Source: Leucothrix mucor DSM 2157 (GTDB taxonomy: Bacteria > Pseudomonadota > Gammaproteobacteria > Thiotrichales > Thiotrichaceae). Taken from it: 64,000 nt of DNA. Positions 40,381 to 50,129 of the stretch are shown one piece after another (positions within the stretch are counted from its first letter, which is position 1; each line of letters starts with the position of its first letter). The notes beneath the pieces were generated by a model that saw only the letters and a list, made by a program, of their open reading frames with translations, made no database searches and was not told where the DNA came from. Made by a program: the position numbers and the translations under genes. The DNA lies in contig NZ_ATTE01000001.1 of NCBI RefSeq assembly GCF_000419525.1, positions 1,922,001-1,986,000 of the forward strand, read 5' to 3'.

Positions 40381-43300
40381 ATGCACGGAGCAATCGCTTG
40401 GTTTGCCAGAAATCATGTCGCGGCCAATTTGCTGATGGTCGTTATCGTTGCCGCTGGCATCTTCACCATGTTCAACCGCATTCCGCTGGAAGTGTTTCCA
40501 TCGTTTGAACGTGATGTGATCAATGTCAGTGCCAGCTATTCGGGCGCTGCACCCAATGAAGTTGAAGAAGGTGTCATTCGCAAAATTGAGGAGTCGGTTG
40601 CCGATATTCCTGAAATTGAACATATCATCAGTACGGCCAGCGAAGGCTCTGCCTCCGTTAGCTTAGAAGTTATTAAAGGTGCGGATAAGGATAAGCTGCT
40701 AAACGAGGTCAAAAGTCGTTTAGATGCGATCACAGACTTGCCTGATGACGTGGACTCACCCGTCGCTAGTACCTCGGTCAGAACCCGTGAAAACATCAAT
40801 GTCATTGTCTATGGCGAAATGACTGAGATGGAGTTAAACAAAGAAACCCTAAAGGTACGTGATGAGCTACTCAAACAACCGGGAATTACACAGGTTGCGA
40901 TTAGTGGTTTGCGCCCTTATGAAGTGGCCATTGAAATACCCGAAGTTACCTTGCAGCGCTATGGCTTAAGCCTTGATGATGTCTCTCAGGCAATCAGTCG
41001 TTCTTCGCGTGACATCCCCGCTGGTACGCTTAAAACTGACGCTGGTGATATTCGAATTCGTACTTTAGGTAAAGTTACCAGCGCTCAGCAATTTAACGAC
41101 ATCAATATTCGCAGTAATGCGGATGGCACGCAGATTACCCTCGGCGATATCGCCACCATCATTGATGGCTTTGATGAAGGCCCGCAATACACGACGTTTG
41201 ACGGTAAGCGCGGTGCGTCTCTAGAGGTTTATCGGGTTGGAGACCAAAGTGCGATTGAGCTCTCTAAAGCCGTCATCGAATACGTCGCCAATAAAAATGA
41301 CCGACTACCGGAAAATATCACGCTGACTTATTGGCGGGATAACTCGGTCAGCTTGAAAGCGCGTCTTTCTACCTTAGTAACCAGTGCCGCTCAGGGTTGC
41401 TTACTGATCTTCATACTGCTTGCATTATTCTTACGACCCATTGTCGCTTTATGGGTGAGCGTGGGTATTCCAATCAGCTTTATGGGTGCGATGATTATCA
41501 TGCCAGAGCTGGGTGTTACCTTTAACCAAATCAGCTTATTCGCCTTTATCATCGTACTCGGAATCGTGGTGGATGATGCCATTGTGACCGGTGAGAATAT
41601 TTACACTCACCTGCAATCGGGTAGCGACCCAACTACCTCTGCCATTCAAGGCACACAAGAGGTTTCTGTACCTGTTACTTTCGGCGTACTGACCACTATG
41701 ACGGCTTTTGTGCCGCTGCTAATGGTTGATGGCTTACGCGGACAAATCTTTGCGGTGATTCCGGCGGTTATTATTCCGGTACTCTTGTTCTCGCTGATTG
41801 AGTCAAAACTGATATTGCCAGCGCATATGACATCGGTTCGACGTCGGCCAGCCAATGCCAAACTCAATATTATCAGCCGTATTCAACGAGGCATTGCGGG
41901 CAGTCTGGAGTGGTTTATTCATCGTGTTTTCTCTCCGTTTTTGAATGTCGCGCTTAACCTGCGCTATTTTACCCTGACCTTCTTCGTGGCGTTACTGGTC
42001 CTTTCAATTGTTGCCATTAACACTGGACGCTTCGCGTTTACCTTCTTCCCGCGTATCCAAAGTGAGTACGTGAGTGCTGACCTGACCATGCCTGAAGGCA
42101 CACCGATTGAAGTCACCAGCAAGCATGTTGATAATATGCTGACGCAGTTACTGGCTTTGCAAGAGCGCTATGTAGATCCTGGCACTAATGAAAGTGTCAT
42201 TCGTCACATTCTCACTACTGTGGGCACCAAAGGCGGCAGCCGACGCCAGCTAAGTAGTGGTCAGTCAAACATTGCGCGTATTCAATTTGAAACGACACCA
42301 CCGGAGGCCCGTACTATAAAAGTCTCCAGCCTGGATATGATTCGAGACTGGCAGCGCATGATTGGTGATATTCCGGGGGTTGAAAGTCTCTCCTTCCGAG
42401 CTGAAATTGGCCGCGGAGGACAGCCGCTGGAAATCCAGCTAAATGGCGATAATTTTGATGAGCTCTCTAAAGCGTCTACCGACATCAAAAAGCGACTAGC
42501 GAATTACTCCGGCCTATTCGATATCACTGATAGTTTTGAAGGCGGTAAAGATGAAATTCGGATGCGCATTAAGCCCGAAGCTGAAATGCTGGGCTTGTCG
42601 CTAACAGATCTTGGTCAGCAAATTCGCAATAGTATTTTTGGAGCCGAGGCGCAAACCTTAGCGCGCGGTAGCGAGGATGCTAAAGTCATCGTGCGTCTAC
42701 CTAAGCAAGAGCGTTACTCGGTAACGGCGTTGGAGAAAATTCGCATTCGTACCAGTAATGGCGATTTAATCCCGCTACTGGAAGTTGCTGATGTTGAAAT
42801 CCAACAAGGCTTTTCCAAGATCAGCCGTTATGACGGTCAACGAGTACTGACAATCGCCGCCGATGCGGATAAAGAAAATGTCGATATGCCACGCATTCAA
42901 GCAGAAATGCTGGAATGGTTGCCGCAGATTTTGCTTAGCTATCCGGATGTCGGCTACAGTTTTGAGGGAGAGCTGAAAGAGCAATCTGAAGCATTTGGTA
43001 GTCTTTATTTTGGACTTGCCTTCGCGCTACTGGGTATATATTGCCTATTAGCGATTCCTTTTCGCTCTTATGTGCAACCTTTTATCGTTATGGGGGTCAT
43101 TCCGTTTAGCATTATTGGTTCGCTCATTGGTCATGCCATTATGGGAATGACCTTGAGTATTAGTAGTATTCTTGGGATGCTTGCGCTCACCGGCGTGGTC
43201 GTGAATGACTCGCTGGTATTGGTGGACTACATCAACCGCAAACGACTCGAAGGTATGGACCTGCTGGAAGCGGTCAGAAAGGCCGGTGGCGCACGTTTTC

Positions 43301-43560
43301 GCCCCATATTACTGACGTCGCTTACAACCTTTGCCGGTTTGCTGCCACTAATGTTCGAGAAAAGTACCCAGGCACAGTTTCTGATTCCGATGGCAGTCAG
43401 CCTCGGGTATGGCATCTTATTTGCCACCCTGCTGTCATTGGTGCTGGTGCCGGTTAGTTATCTGGTGCTGGAAGACATTAAGCGAATCCTGCACTGGATT
43501 TACAGACTAGTATTTAATATTGATGAATCAGAGAAAAAACCGGAACCTGCAAGTACTTAA
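40381..43560 (+). CDS. RND efflux permease (AcrB/MexB superfamily)
   Basis: 1059 residues, full length for the family. Twelve transmembrane helices in the RND pattern (one, large loop, six; one, large loop, five). IVVDDAIVTGENIYTH is in helix 4 with the proton-relay aspartates, GVVVNDSLVLVDYINRKR in the second half; the periplasmic loops carry porter motifs. Sequence resembles the efflux branch closer to the multidrug and metabolite pumps of the AcrB type than CusA. Its substrate cannot be inferred. Its 3' end overlaps the SASA gene by about 40 bp. Confidence 0.92.
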   Translation: MHGAIAWFARNHVAANLLMVVIVAAGIFTMFNRIPLEVFPSFERDVINVSASYSGAAPNEVEEGVIRKIEESVADIPEIEHIISTASEGSASVSLEVIKGADKDKLLNEVKSRLDAITDLPDDVDSPVASTSVRTRENINVIVYGEMTEMELNKETLKVRDELLKQPGITQVAISGLRPYEVAIEIPEVTLQRYGLSLDDVSQAISRSSRDIPAGTLKTDAGDIRIRTLGKVTSAQQFNDINIRSNADGTQITLGDIATIIDGFDEGPQYTTFDGKRGASLEVYRVGDQSAIELSKAVIEYVANKNDRLPENITLTYWRDNSVSLKARLSTLVTSAAQGCLLIFILLALFLRPIVALWVSVGIPISFMGAMIIMPELGVTFNQISLFAFIIVLGIVVDDAIVTGENIYTHLQSGSDPTTSAIQGTQEVSVPVTFGVLTTMTAFVPLLMVDGLRGQIFAVIPAVIIPVLLFSLIESKLILPAHMTSVRRRPANAKLNIISRIQRGIAGSLEWFIHRVFSPFLNVALNLRYFTLTFFVALLVLSIVAINTGRFAFTFFPRIQSEYVSADLTMPEGTPIEVTSKHVDNMLTQLLALQERYVDPGTNESVIRHILTTVGTKGGSRRQLSSGQSNIARIQFETTPPEARTIKVSSLDMIRDWQRMIGDIPGVESLSFRAEIGRGGQPLEIQLNGDNFDELSKASTDIKKRLANYSGLFDITDSFEGGKDEIRMRIKPEAEMLGLSLTDLGQQIRNSIFGAEAQTLARGSEDAKVIVRLPKQERYSVTALEKIRIRTSNGDLIPLLEVADVEIQQGFSKISRYDGQRVLTIAADADKENVDMPRIQAEMLEWLPQILLSYPDVGYSFEGELKEQSEAFGSLYFGLAFALLGIYCLLAIPFRSYVQPFIVMGVIPFSIIGSLIGHAIMGMTLSISSILGMLALTGVVVNDSLVLVDYINRKRLEGMDLLEAVRKAGGARFRPILLTSLTTFAGLLPLMFEKSTQAQFLIPMAVSLGYGILFATLLSLVLVPVSYLVLEDIKRILHWIYRLVFNIDESEKKPEPAST

Positions 43561-44362
43561 CAAAGCTGCCCTGTTTATTTGTGGCTGGCTATTATTAAGC
43601 AGCCACATCGCCTTAGCCGATGAGATCGACCTGCATGTCATGGGCGGCCAGTCCAATATGCAAGGTTGGCGCAGCGATGCACGTTATTATCCCGCTGACC
43701 CGCGACACCTGGACAGTACAATCCCCTTCTACTATGAAGCGGTCGACTATGCCTCGACCAAACGCCAATGGGAAACGCTACACTCCCAAGGTGGGCACTT
43801 TGCACTCGGTCATTTTGGTCCTGAAGTAACTTTTGCTCGTGCAGTTAAGAACTATGGCTTCAAGCCCGCCATTTTTAAATTCAGCTTTGGTAGCAGTAGT
43901 CTTGAAACAGTTTGGAAAAGCCCGGGACAAGGCGGCTTATATGATCGGATGATTCGCGAACTGCAACACTCGATTAACCTGTTAAAGCAACAGGGCCATC
44001 AGGTAACCATCCGCTCATTCACTTGGATTCAAGGTGAAACTGATGCCGGAAACGATGGCTTGGCTAATCGTTATTACTACAACCTTCAGCGCTTAATACA
44101 TCATTTTCGTCATAACATCGCCAGAAACCCTAGGTTACCGGTGATTCTGGGCGTGGATGAACAACATCCATTAGTTAAGCAGCGTCCACAAGTGATTGCC
44201 GCTCAGCAAAAGCTGGCCGTTGAAGATGCGAATACGGCTTACACTTCGATGCTGGGACTGGAAAAATCAGACGTGACGCACTTAACCGCTAATGGTGTTA
44301 TCCAACATGGCAATCGCTTATTTAAGGCGTATCTACAACTGGCTTATCATCTGGACTTTTAG
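43523..44362 (+). CDS. Secreted SASA-type (sialate O-acetylesterase-like) esterase
   Basis: 279 residues, signal peptide ending about residue 33 (LLLSSHIALADE). It has the SGNH-like blocks of the SASA/DUF303 family: GGQSNM with nucleophile Ser44, FGPEVTFARAV, then WIQGETDAGN and a C-terminal DVTHLTANG with the Asp-x-x-His pair. Probably a carbohydrate de-acetylase; the substrate is unknown. The start overlaps the permease stop, so translation is coupled. A TTG one codon earlier is also possible. No glycan-degrading gene is adjacent. Confidence 0.85.
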   Translation: MNQRKNRNLQVLNKAALFICGWLLLSSHIALADEIDLHVMGGQSNMQGWRSDARYYPADPRHLDSTIPFYYEAVDYASTKRQWETLHSQGGHFALGHFGPEVTFARAVKNYGFKPAIFKFSFGSSSLETVWKSPGQGGLYDRMIRELQHSINLLKQQGHQVTIRSFTWIQGETDAGNDGLANRYYYNLQRLIHHFRHNIARNPRLPVILGVDEQHPLVKQRPQVIAAQQKLAVEDANTAYTSMLGLEKSDVTHLTANGVIQHGNRLFKAYLQLAYHLDF

Positions 44363-45986
44363 TTAGGTCTGCAGAGTCATCACTAGAATCAGCTGGCGTT
44401 TCATCAGCTGATTCTATGTCTGGCATCTCCCAATCCACCACCCTGCCTGTTTGCTCATACCCACGCTCATCTTTATCGCAGAATGCCGTTTTCTTAAGAT
44501 CAGGGTTTAGAAACAATTGAACTTCGTCGCTGGCGCACAGTGATGAAGACAGCACTGCATGGGCCATATCCGCATATTCCAGATAACGACTATTAGGCAG
44601 ATTAGCAGCAAGTTGTTTGCCCCATTCCGGCGGTGTCACCGAATCCAAAGCACCCGCCAAAATTAATGTTGGCTTATCCGTACTGGCAGGTTCACGATGA
44701 TTGCGTGATTCGGTCACTGCTTGGTTTCGCCAATTGGCACACATCTTGGGATCGTAAAGTGCATCAGGCGACCAATCGAGCATCGGGTATTTTTCACGAA
44801 ACGGCTGTAGTCGCCGCATCAATTCATCCGCTTTAAACTGACCATTTTCAGAGCACTCAATAACCATATAGACGGTATCGCTGAACTCCTCAAACAACTC
44901 TACTTCCAGATAGTTACTGGCGAGTTTTAATAACGATTTACTGTCTGTGTCAGCATCGTTAACCGCCTTGATACCGGCAGGAATATCACCAAATAAGCGA
45001 GAGTCGTAGCCTGTGTAATCTAGCAATAAGATCATTCGCTCAGCGGTTAACATCAAAGGTTTGGAGGGCTTTTTACTGTCTTCTCTCGGTACTTGCAGCA
45101 ATAAAGGCTCACGACTTAACGTGTTCAGCGCATCCATCAAAGAGGAGGAAAGCTCTGGATAGGCATCATTGCAAAGCTCGTCAGTTTCACAGCGCTGCAT
45201 AAGGCGCTGAATACCATTAAAGCTGTTCTCAGCCAAGGTTTCAAAACCGTCATAACGAGGCGGATACACCGAATCCAATACCATGGATTTCACGATATCC
45301 GGATACTGGCGGGTCGTTTCCAGCGCAAGGCGTGTGCCATAAGACACACCATTCAATACCCACTGCTCAACGTCTAGCAGGTCACGAAGATCCGCGATAT
45401 CCGATGCACTATAGCTGGTACTAAGCTGTTTTAAATAAGGTTTCAGTGCAGGCTGCTCTGCGTACTGATCATAGCAATGCTGCATTTGACGCTTGAACTG
45501 TTCAAAGTCTTCACGCCCACTGAGATCTTGCGCTAAGGTTTCAAGTCGCAACTCATTGCTATCTTTACAACGAAGCAAGGGCTCACTGAGGCCCGTACCA
45601 CGCTGGTCGAACATAACCGAATCTAACCCCCAACCCTGAGCGACAAACTCACTAATCCAATAAGGCACCGTATCCTTATCGATATAGGCGGCGCCACCTG
45701 GCCCACCGGCCAGACTTATCATAGAGATGCTGCTGTTTTTAAACCAAGAATCACGCATCACCAACACCGGTAATTTGAATACCGGTGTGTGGGGTGATTG
45801 CTTACGGGTATACAGGTAGGCGCAGTCGATGCGTATTAATTTCGTATTTTCAAACCAGCACTCGGCAGGCTCCAGCCTCGCACCATTAGGTAACGTGGCT
45901 GGCCGAATGCTTAATGGGTTCCAGAAAAAGAAACCAGAACCCAATAGCGCTAATGAAACTATTAATGAAGCACGAAAAATACGCAA
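44322..45986 (-). CDS. Secreted alpha/beta hydrolase, TAP-like (peptidase S33 type)
   Basis: 554 residues. N-terminal signal-anchor (about 4-24), then an alpha/beta-hydrolase fold with oxyanion motif LAGGPGGAAY, VMFDQRGTGLSEP, nucleophile elbow GVSYGTR (Ser215), and a TAP C-terminal domain (LILAGALDSVTPPEWG with Asp, MAHAVLSSSLC with His). Residues in the last about 35 are acidic and Ser-rich (ESADETPADSSDDSADL). Its 3' end overlaps the convergent SASA gene by 41 bp. Peptidase activity is plausible but not proven. Confidence 0.88.
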   Translation of the reverse strand: MRIFRASLIVSLALLGSGFFFWNPLSIRPATLPNGARLEPAECWFENTKLIRIDCAYLYTRKQSPHTPVFKLPVLVMRDSWFKNSSISMISLAGGPGGAAYIDKDTVPYWISEFVAQGWGLDSVMFDQRGTGLSEPLLRCKDSNELRLETLAQDLSGREDFEQFKRQMQHCYDQYAEQPALKPYLKQLSTSYSASDIADLRDLLDVEQWVLNGVSYGTRLALETTRQYPDIVKSMVLDSVYPPRYDGFETLAENSFNGIQRLMQRCETDELCNDAYPELSSSLMDALNTLSREPLLLQVPREDSKKPSKPLMLTAERMILLLDYTGYDSRLFGDIPAGIKAVNDADTDSKSLLKLASNYLEVELFEEFSDTVYMVIECSENGQFKADELMRRLQPFREKYPMLDWSPDALYDPKMCANWRNQAVTESRNHREPASTDKPTLILAGALDSVTPPEWGKQLAANLPNSRYLEYADMAHAVLSSSLCASDEVQLFLNPDLKKTAFCDKDERGYEQTGRVVDWEMPDIESADETPADSSDDSADLTKSPDDKPVVDTP

Positions 45987-45996
45987 ATAAGCGACC

Positions 45997-47472
45997 TCAG
46001 AGGAATGACAAAATAGTCTTTTCGATATCGTCTTTATCGATCAGCGTTTTCTGGGCAATCGGCTTATCAAACAAGGCTTCAATCTGAGCCGGAATCTGAA
46101 TATTCGCTTTGGCCGAAATATTCTTCAACGCATCCAAATCGCCACTACCAGACTCTGTACCAATCGCTTCTGCAATAGTCATTGAGAACTTAGTCCACTC
46201 AGCAGTAGAGGTTACAATTGTCTTCAGAGGCTTGTCACGGCAGTTATCATAGACCTTGAGGCAGGTCGCGGTGTGTGGGTCCATTAAATAGCCATCTTCA
46301 AAACAACGCTTTACGTAGCCTACTGTTTCCTCATCATCACAATGATCTGCCGCAAAAATCGCCTTTAGCTCAGCATGCTCAGAGGGGGATAGCTCATAGA
46401 AGCGCTCGGTATCCAGCTGATACATCAACTCTCTGGTACGCTCAGCACCAAATAAATCAAACAGAATACGTTCAACATTGGAGGCTTTCAGAATATCCAT
46501 TGCCGGTGCCACAGTAGGAATTACTGAAGCGCCACGGAAATCATAATGACCATCCTGAATCAAACCAGTCAGCACTTTATTGTTGTTAGTTGAAATCAAA
46601 ATCTTCTCAACCGGCAAGCCCATCTGCATGGCATAGTAAGCACCCAATGCATTACCAAAATTACCACTAGGAACAGCAATATAGATCTTCTCACCTAAAG
46701 TGATTTCTTCGCGACGGACCAGTTCCAGATAAGCCGAGATATGGTAAATAATCTGGAAAATAATGCGCCCGAAGTTAACCGAGTTAGCTGCTGATAAGTG
46801 AATCTTTTTCTCACTCAGTGTTTGCTTGAAACTCTGCGAACCTAGCAACTGCTTCAATGCGCTTTGAGCATCATCAAAGTCACCGTGAATACCAATAACT
46901 CTCAGGTTATCAGCATCTTCAGTGATCATTTGAAGACGCTGCACATCCGAAGTTCCGCCTTCAGGATACATGCAGGCTACACGAACCCGCTCACGGTTCT
47001 TAAAGGTTTCTAATGCCGCAGGCCCGGTGTCTCCACTGGTCGCAGCCAGAATCAGATAATCCTCATCACGATACTTCGCTAACGCAGAAAGCAATACACC
47101 AAACGGCTGTAAAGCCATGTCTTTAAAGGCGCGGGTTGGGCCGTGATACAGCTCACTTACAAATAAATCGTCACGCACTTTAACCAAAGGCGTTGGATCA
47201 TTCGGGTCATCAAACTGATCATAAGAGCTCAACGCTTCATCAATCACTCGCTCGGCAATATCAATCTCGAAGGCCTGAAGCAGCGCTTTGGCTAACTGCT
47301 TGTAGCTGGAGTTCAGATGCGCTTTTAAAAAGGCTTCACCTAAATCTGGCAGCGTTTCTGGTGCATAAATCCCGCCATAGGAAGCAATCGGGCCAAGAAT
47401 GGCTTCTGAAAAATTAACATTAACCGGGTGCTGTGGCTGCGAATCATTACCACGGGTTTCTATAAACTTCAT
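45997..47472 (-). CDS. thrC: Threonine synthase
   Basis: Last step of threonine synthesis, PLP-dependent. 491 residues, of the long bacterial type. The PLP lysine is in HGPTRAFKDMALQPFG, followed by ATSGDTGPAALE, CMYPEGGTSDVQRLQM, SANSVNFGRI and VPSGNFGNALGAYYA. Downstream of hom in the same direction (33-bp gap), as in many proteobacteria. Confidence 0.96.
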   Translation of the reverse strand: MKFIETRGNDSQPQHPVNVNFSEAILGPIASYGGIYAPETLPDLGEAFLKAHLNSSYKQLAKALLQAFEIDIAERVIDEALSSYDQFDDPNDPTPLVKVRDDLFVSELYHGPTRAFKDMALQPFGVLLSALAKYRDEDYLILAATSGDTGPAALETFKNRERVRVACMYPEGGTSDVQRLQMITEDADNLRVIGIHGDFDDAQSALKQLLGSQSFKQTLSEKKIHLSAANSVNFGRIIFQIIYHISAYLELVRREEITLGEKIYIAVPSGNFGNALGAYYAMQMGLPVEKILISTNNNKVLTGLIQDGHYDFRGASVIPTVAPAMDILKASNVERILFDLFGAERTRELMYQLDTERFYELSPSEHAELKAIFAADHCDDEETVGYVKRCFEDGYLMDPHTATCLKVYDNCRDKPLKTIVTSTAEWTKFSMTIAEAIGTESGSGDLDALKNISAKANIQIPAQIEALFDKPIAQKTLIDKDDIEKTILSFL

Positions 47473-47505
47473 AAGGTGTCCTGATATTCGATTGACGACG
47501 TAGAT

Positions 47506-48816
47506 TTAACCAAGGTTTTCAACACGGATGCGAGTCACTTTGCCCGTCACCACATCCAAAGCCTCAATTTTAGCAATGGCTTGATTCATATCCCCTTCAT
47601 TCACGACTTTAGTCAGCAGGATAATATCCGCTTTACCATTCGTCTTGCTGGTCTCTTTCTGAATGAATGCTTCGATACTAATATTATCATCGCCCAGAAT
47701 ACGCGTGATATTCGCCAGCACACCCGCCTCATCCCGCGCACTTAAACGCAGGTAAAATGCCGTATCAACCGCATCCATTGCAAGCACAGGGTGATCTGAT
47801 AAAGAGTCCGGCTGGAATGCCAGATGAGGAACACGATTTTCCGGATCAGAAGTCAGCACGCGTGCAATATCGATGATATCTGCAACAACCGCAGACGCTG
47901 TAGGCTCGCCACCAGCACCAGCACCGTAATACATGGTTGGGCCAACTGCATCGCCTTTCACTAATACTGCATTCATCACGCCATTTACATTAGCGATCAA
48001 ACGATCTTTAGGAATCAGTGTTGGGTGAACGCGTTGTTCAATACCACGCTCAGTTCGACGGGCAATACCCAAATGCTTAATGCCATAGCCAAGCTCATCG
48101 GCATAGCCCACATCTTCACTCGAAATATCGCTAATCCCTTCCATATAAGTCTTTTCAAACTGCAATGGAATACCGAAGGCGATTGAAGAAAGAATAGTCA
48201 GTTTATGGCCGGCATCAATGCCTTCCACATCAAAGGTAGGGTCTGACTCTGCATAGCCCAGCGCCTGTGCTTCGGCTAATACATCTTCAAAATCACGTCC
48301 CTTATCCCGCATTTCGCTAAGAATAAAGTTACCTGTTCCATTAATAATACCGGCTAACCAATTGATTTTGTTAGCGGACAAACCTTCACGCAGAGATTTG
48401 ATAATTGGAATTCCACCGGCAACTGCGGCCTCAAAAGCAACAATAACGCCTTTTTCACGGGCTTTTTCGAAGATTTCATTACCATGTACTGCGATCAGCG
48501 CTTTGTTGGCTGTCACAACATGTTTACCATTTTCAATGGCTTGCAGCACTAAGCTCTTAGCTGGCTCATCACCGCCATACAGCTCAACCACGACTTCAAT
48601 GTCAGGATCATTGACCACATCGAAAGGGTCACGGGTGATACGACTGCCAGATAGACCTAAGCCTTCCGGCAACTCAGTCTTGGACGTTGAAACATAGTCA
48701 ATAATAATGCCACGCCCTGCCCGACGAGCAATTTCTTCTGCATTACGTTTTAAGACAGTTGCTGTTCCACTGCCTACCGTGCCCAAACCTAAAAGACCAA
48801 CTTTTACCGGAGTCAT
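47506..48816 (-). CDS. hom: Homoserine dehydrogenase
   Basis: NAD(P)-dependent reduction of aspartate semialdehyde to homoserine. 436 residues: Rossmann GLLGLGTVGSGTATVL, VVTANKALIAVHG, FEAAVAGGIPIIKSLREGL, GIINGTGNFILSEM and the C-terminal ACT domain (FYLRLSARDEAGVLANITRILGDDNISIEAF) for allosteric control by threonine. Monofunctional, not fused to aspartokinase. First gene of the hom-thrC pair. Confidence 0.97.
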   Translation of the reverse strand: MTPVKVGLLGLGTVGSGTATVLKRNAEEIARRAGRGIIIDYVSTSKTELPEGLGLSGSRITRDPFDVVNDPDIEVVVELYGGDEPAKSLVLQAIENGKHVVTANKALIAVHGNEIFEKAREKGVIVAFEAAVAGGIPIIKSLREGLSANKINWLAGIINGTGNFILSEMRDKGRDFEDVLAEAQALGYAESDPTFDVEGIDAGHKLTILSSIAFGIPLQFEKTYMEGISDISSEDVGYADELGYGIKHLGIARRTERGIEQRVHPTLIPKDRLIANVNGVMNAVLVKGDAVGPTMYYGAGAGGEPTASAVVADIIDIARVLTSDPENRVPHLAFQPDSLSDHPVLAMDAVDTAFYLRLSARDEAGVLANITRILGDDNISIEAFIQKETSKTNGKADIILLTKVVNEGDMNQAIAKIEALDVVTGKVTRIRVENLG

Positions 48817-48953
48817 TTACTCTACCTGTCAACACAAAATCGGAAGCAAACAATCAGCCTTAACTCTACTGAATCAACGGCTAATTGCTGCTAAAAAAAA
48901 TTGCGCCAAGTATAATGTAACGGCACCAAATAGGCTACGCCTAAGCTGGCTTG

Positions 48954-49886
48954 TCAGGAACTCTGCAAAAATAACTCACGCGAACCGCCTTCCTGCTCCA
49001 AAATTCGCTTCAAACGCTTCAAGGCATTCATCTGAATTTGCCGCACTCGCTCTCGAGTAATCTCCATCGCCGCACTGACTTCTTCCAAGGTTGCATAGTC
49101 GTGACCATGTAAACCGAAGCGACGCACGATGACCTCCTGCTGCTTTGCATCTAACTGGCTCAACCAAATATCAATCGCTTTAGCAATATCAGACTCCATC
49201 GCAACCTGATCTGGTCCTCGTACCGTTTCAGCCGCAATAAAATCCATCACCGACGACTCACCACCGCTACCAACCTTATAATCTAAAGAGGTCGTTGATT
49301 CAGTATGACGTAGCAGGCCATGCACTTCTGACTCCGGCTTATCCAAGCCCTTGGCGATATCGCTGACACTCGGCTCAGCGCCATAGCGCTGCGTAAGCTC
49401 GGCGCGTTTACGTAAACAACAATTCAGGGCTTTATTAACATGGATGGGTAAGCGGATGGTACGGGACTGATTCATGAGTCCGCGTTCGATACTCTGGCGT
49501 ATCCACCAGATCGCGTAGGTTGAGAAACGAAACCCTTTCTCTGGGTCAAACTTTTCAACGGCGTGGATCAAGCCTAAGTTACCTTCTTCAACCAGATCAA
49601 GCAGACCTAGCCCACGATTCAGGTAGCGTCGTGATATTTTTACAACCAATCGCAAGTTTGACGTGATCATTCGCTTGCGAGCGGCCTCTTCTCCTTTTTG
49701 CACCAATCGTCCGTAATAAACTTCCTCCTCGGCGCTTAATAACGGACTTGATTCGATCTCCCTTAGGTAGATGTGAATGGCTTCCTGAGACTGCTTTCCT
49801 CCAATTCCTGATCGTAAACCAATACTGGATGGGGATCTGGCAGACTCTGATGAGGGTGTATTTCCTTGTACTCCAATCGCACTCAT
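48954..49886 (-). CDS. rpoS: RNA polymerase sigma factor RpoS
   Basis: General stress and stationary-phase sigma factor. 310 residues. After a Ser-rich N-terminus come region 1.2 (EAIHIYLREIESSPLLSAEEEVYYGR), region 2 (NLRLVVKISRRYLNRGLGLLDLVEEGNLGLIHAVEKFDPEKGFRFSTYAIWWIRQSIERG), region 3, and region 4 with the ITRERVRQIQMNALKRLK helix-turn-helix. RpoS-like rather than RpoD because there is no long region 1.1. No nlpD gene is next to it; ypfJ-like is divergent across a 243-bp AT-rich gap. Confidence 0.94.
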   Translation of the reverse strand: MSAIGVQGNTPSSESARSPSSIGLRSGIGGKQSQEAIHIYLREIESSPLLSAEEEVYYGRLVQKGEEAARKRMITSNLRLVVKISRRYLNRGLGLLDLVEEGNLGLIHAVEKFDPEKGFRFSTYAIWWIRQSIERGLMNQSRTIRLPIHVNKALNCCLRKRAELTQRYGAEPSVSDIAKGLDKPESEVHGLLRHTESTTSLDYKVGSGGESSVMDFIAAETVRGPDQVAMESDIAKAIDIWLSQLDAKQQEVIVRRFGLHGHDYATLEEVSAAMEITRERVRQIQMNALKRLKRILEQEGGSRELFLQSS

Positions 49887-50129
49887 ACTGATTCTCTCTC
49901 ACATTATGGTAGTTTTTTTCGGATATTTATCCTTATCGTTATTTCTCATTATTATTTTATTATGGCCTAACAATGCCAGATAAGTTCAAAAGTATATCTA
50001 CCTAAATCTAGTCAGACGCCAGCGTTACAGAAGTACTGATGAGCGGTAACATTCAGCGGTAAGGTTTTGTAATGCATCAATTACTGTGTATCATTATCTT
50101 TTATATTATAAGTAATGCAGGGTTGGGAT

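Noticed and set aside
48931-48943. TAGGC/GCCTA hairpin after rpoS as terminator
   Set aside because: Stem of only five pairs with a 3-nt loop and no adjacent T-run on the minus strand.
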